Positions 6,574 through 7,655 of a stretch of DNA of 7,655 nucleotides are shown here, in pieces; position 1 is the stretch's first letter, and each line of letters begins with the position of its first letter. This DNA is from Spirochaetia bacterium. GTDB taxonomy: Bacteria; Spirochaetota; Spirochaetia; Treponematales; Breznakiellaceae. Under the pieces are notes generated by a model. It had not been told where the DNA came from and made no database searches. It worked only from the letters and a program-made list of their open reading frames with translations. Both the position numbers and the translations under genes were made by a program. The stretch lies in assembly GCA_025997615.1 (NCBI GenBank), contig BNUV01000110.1, positions 1 to 7,655 on the forward strand. Reading direction: 5' to 3'.

Positions 6574-6579
6574 ATTCCA

Positions 6580-7059
6580 ATGGGGATTTATGATATTTTG
6601 GTTAAAGATATAAATGGTCAAGAAGTTGCTTTGAATGTGTTTCATGGAAAGGTTCTTCTAATTGTTAATACAGCAACTGGCTGTGGCTTTACACCTCAGT
6701 ATGAAGGTTTGCAAAAATTATACGACGATTATAAGGACAAAGATTTTGAAATACTTGATTTCCCATGTAATCAATTTGGGCATCAAGCACCGGGAACTGA
6801 ATCGGAAATTAATGATTTCTGCATATTAAAATATCATACGACATTTCCTCGTTTTGCTAAAATTAATGTCAATGGGCATGATGAAAGTCCATTATATAAT
6901 TTTTTGAAAAACCAACAAAAAGGCATATTGGGCTCAAAAAATATAAAATGGAATTTTACAAAATTTCTGGTTGATAAATCTGGCGATGTTGTAAAACGTT
7001 ATGGGCCAGATAAAAAACCTGAAATCATTGAATCTGATATAAAAACATTGCTGGAATAA
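6580..7059 (+). CDS. gpx: Glutathione peroxidase family protein, cysteine type (probably thioredoxin-dependent)
   Basis: A 159-residue cytoplasmic peroxidase of the usual bacterial length that reduces hydrogen peroxide or lipid hydroperoxides. N-T-A-T-G-C-G-F-T-P-Q-Y at 30-41 places the peroxidatic residue at Cys35 (TGT, 6682-6684). F-P-C-N-Q-F-G at 61-67 leads to Gln69, and W-N-F at 124-126 supplies Trp124 and Asn125, completing the Cys-Gln-Trp-Asn site. Cys81, in the loop before the F-P-R-F-A-K-I segment, sits where the resolving cysteine of thioredoxin-dependent members lies, so a thioredoxin partner is more likely than glutathione. The gene is AT-rich (18 of 60 bases are G or C at 6841-6900), unlike the gene one base downstream. 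No promoter is obvious; it may be read from the lipoprotein promoter if the hairpin at 6432-6452 is leaky. Confidence 0.95.
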   Translation: MGIYDILVKDINGQEVALNVFHGKVLLIVNTATGCGFTPQYEGLQKLYDDYKDKDFEILDFPCNQFGHQAPGTESEINDFCILKYHTTFPRFAKINVNGHDESPLYNFLKNQQKGILGSKNIKWNFTKFLVDKSGDVVKRYGPDKKPEIIESDIKTLLE

Positions 7060-7060
7060 T

Positions 7061-7510
7061 ATGGTAGAATCCTTTGCCCTGCAGAAATATTCTCTTTTCG
7101 GCGGCCTTCTGGAAGATCAGATTAACCTTATTCATCCGCTGGTGGAACAGGAATCGTACCTGGCCGGGGAAGATATCATTGTGGAAGGCGAGCGGAACGA
7201 CCGGATTCGGTTCATCATCGACGGCCGGGTGGCGGTGATCAAGGGCGGCATCATCCTTACGGAATTTAGCGAAGGCAGCACCGTTGGCGAGATGGAGGTG
7301 CTGGACATGATGCCCTCGGCGGCCACTATCAAGGCCCTTTCCCCCACCCGGGTGGCCTCAATTTCCAACCGCGCCCTTCGGGATGTCTACACGGCCGATT
7401 TAAAAACCTATGCCCTCCTGATCATGAACCTGGCCCGGGACCTTTCCCGCCGGCTGCGCGCCCTGGACGAACAGGTCGTTTCCGAAGTTCCTTTTGCCGA
7501 GTGGAACTGA
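7061..7510 (+). CDS. Stand-alone cyclic-nucleotide-binding domain protein (Crp-like, no DNA-binding domain)
   Basis: A 149-residue protein consisting of one cNMP-binding beta-roll (about 10-115) and a C-terminal helix (L-A-R-D-L-S-R-R-L-R-A-L at 124-135). It has the domain opening K-Y-S-L-F-G-G-L at 9-16, E-G-E-R-N-D-R-I-R-F-I-I-D-G-R-V at 42-57 and the phosphate-binding cassette region G-S-T-V-G-E-M-E-V-L at 72-81. There is no helix-turn-helix, so it is not a transcription factor by itself and may be a regulatory subunit. Glu77 is kept, but the usual Arg of the cassette is absent (P-S-A-A-T at 85-89), so cyclic-nucleotide binding is doubtful. The ATG follows the peroxidase TAA by one base with only GGA (7053-7055) as a weak ribosome site, consistent with coupled translation. 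The DNA is GC-rich (39 of 60 at 7321-7380). Confidence 0.85.
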   Translation: MVESFALQKYSLFGGLLEDQINLIHPLVEQESYLAGEDIIVEGERNDRIRFIIDGRVAVIKGGIILTEFSEGSTVGEMEVLDMMPSAATIKALSPTRVASISNRALRDVYTADLKTYALLIMNLARDLSRRLRALDEQVVSEVPFAEWN

Positions 7511-7532
7511 GGATAAAGCCGGCCGAGCCCGT

Positions 7533-7558
7533 GGTGCCTCATTTAGAAATGTACCTTT
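7533..7558 (+). repeat. Repeat copy 1, with inner inverted symmetry
   Basis: The copy begins GGTGCCTCATTT, has a three-base centre, and ends AATGTACCTTT. CATTT and AAATG within it form an inverted repeat. It pairs with the copy at 7567-7593, start to start 34 bases, about three helical turns. Confidence 0.9.
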
Positions 7559-7566
7559 CGGCTATG

Positions 7567-7593
7567 GGTGCCTCATTTCAAAAATGTACCTTT
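7567..7593 (+). repeat. Repeat copy 2
   Basis: It has the same two arms as copy 1, but the centre is four bases instead of three. Its last two bases overlap the stop codon of the reverse-strand ORF tail at 7592-7594. Multiple short repeats of this kind near an end are typical of transposase-binding sites of some insertion sequences, such as the IS21 family. Confidence 0.9.
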
Positions 7594-7655
7594 AAGCCAT
7601 GCCACGCAGCTTGGCTTGGTGGGCGGTCAGCATGGAGTTGACGGCCCGATGAACA
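7592..7655 (-). CDS. Possible C-terminal tail of a reverse-strand gene (candidate transposase), cut by window edge
   Basis: Reading the reverse strand from the window edge, one frame is open for 20 codons (V-H-R-A-V-N-S-M-L-T-A-H-Q-A-K-L-R-G-M-A) and stops at TAA (7592-7594), inside the edge of repeat copy 2. Open length alone is weak evidence. The position, ending exactly where the paired repeats start, is what an insertion-sequence ORF running toward its end would show. I do not recognise the peptide, so no family is assigned. Confidence 0.35.
   Translation of the reverse strand, partial: VHRAVNSMLTAHQAKLRGMA

Larger units (their letters stand above)
7533..7655 (-). mobile_element. Possible end of an insertion sequence extending beyond the window
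   Basis: This combines the paired repeats and the reverse-strand ORF tail. The outer boundary is probably near 7531-7533, 21 or so bases after the stop codon of the cyclic-nucleotide-binding gene. The other end and any target-site duplication are outside the window, so the call rests on architecture only; IS21-like is my best guess. Confidence 0.4.

Noticed and set aside
6550..6579. GTG at 6550 as the peroxidase start
   Set aside because: The extra ten codons run through the AGGAGG at 6568-6573, and the ATG at 6580 gives the normal family N-terminus.
5476..7609. Ten-base match TGCCACGCAG at 5476-5485 and 7600-7609
   Set aside because: A ten-base match is expected by chance in a window of this size, and the flanks do not extend it.

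Overview
The window looks like a chromosomal stretch from a spirochaete, most likely a Treponema of moderate GC content such as the termite-gut lineages. This is an inference from gene content: an Rpn-type PD-(D/E)XK nuclease of a kind that is abundant in treponemes, a lipoprotein with a CsgG/LpoB-like C-terminus of a type I associate with Treponema, and a stand-alone cyclic-nucleotide-binding protein. No rRNA or tRNA is present to settle it.

Layout. 1-650 is the 3' part of an Rpn-like nuclease gene cut by the window edge; it contains a consensus Shine-Dalgarno followed by an in-frame ATG and a 12-nt tandem repeat. 697-2824 holds a sugar-metabolism pair: a TIM-barrel sugar-phosphate isomerase/epimerase-like enzyme and a Gfo/Idh/MocA NAD(P)-dependent oxidoreductase, closed by a strong intrinsic terminator at 2843-2877. 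2945-5467 encodes an 840-residue membrane protein with a spermidine-synthase-like (class I methyltransferase fold) domain between two multi-helix membrane modules. 5540-7060 is a distinctly AT-rich block with a near-consensus sigma-70 promoter, a lipoprotein gene and a cysteine-type glutathione peroxidase gene. 7061-7510 returns abruptly to GC-rich sequence with a stand-alone cyclic-nucleotide-binding protein. 7511-7655 contains a pair of near-identical repeats with inner inverted symmetry and a reverse-strand ORF tail, suggesting the end of an insertion sequence.

How the genes may work together. The oxidoreductase and TIM-barrel enzyme probably act in sequence on a sugar, glycoside or cyclitol, as in keto-sugar pathways where oxidation is followed by epimerisation or elimination. 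The membrane aminopropyltransferase-like protein, lipoprotein and peroxidase are not obviously connected to them or to each other. The peroxidase and the cyclic-nucleotide-binding gene are one base apart and may be translated in tandem despite very different base composition.

I found no CRISPR array, no RNA gene and no complete mobile element. The points most worth a second look are the possible gene-inside-gene in the Rpn homologue, the AT-rich block with its sharp right edge, the possible leaderless start of the membrane protein, and the paired repeats at the right end.
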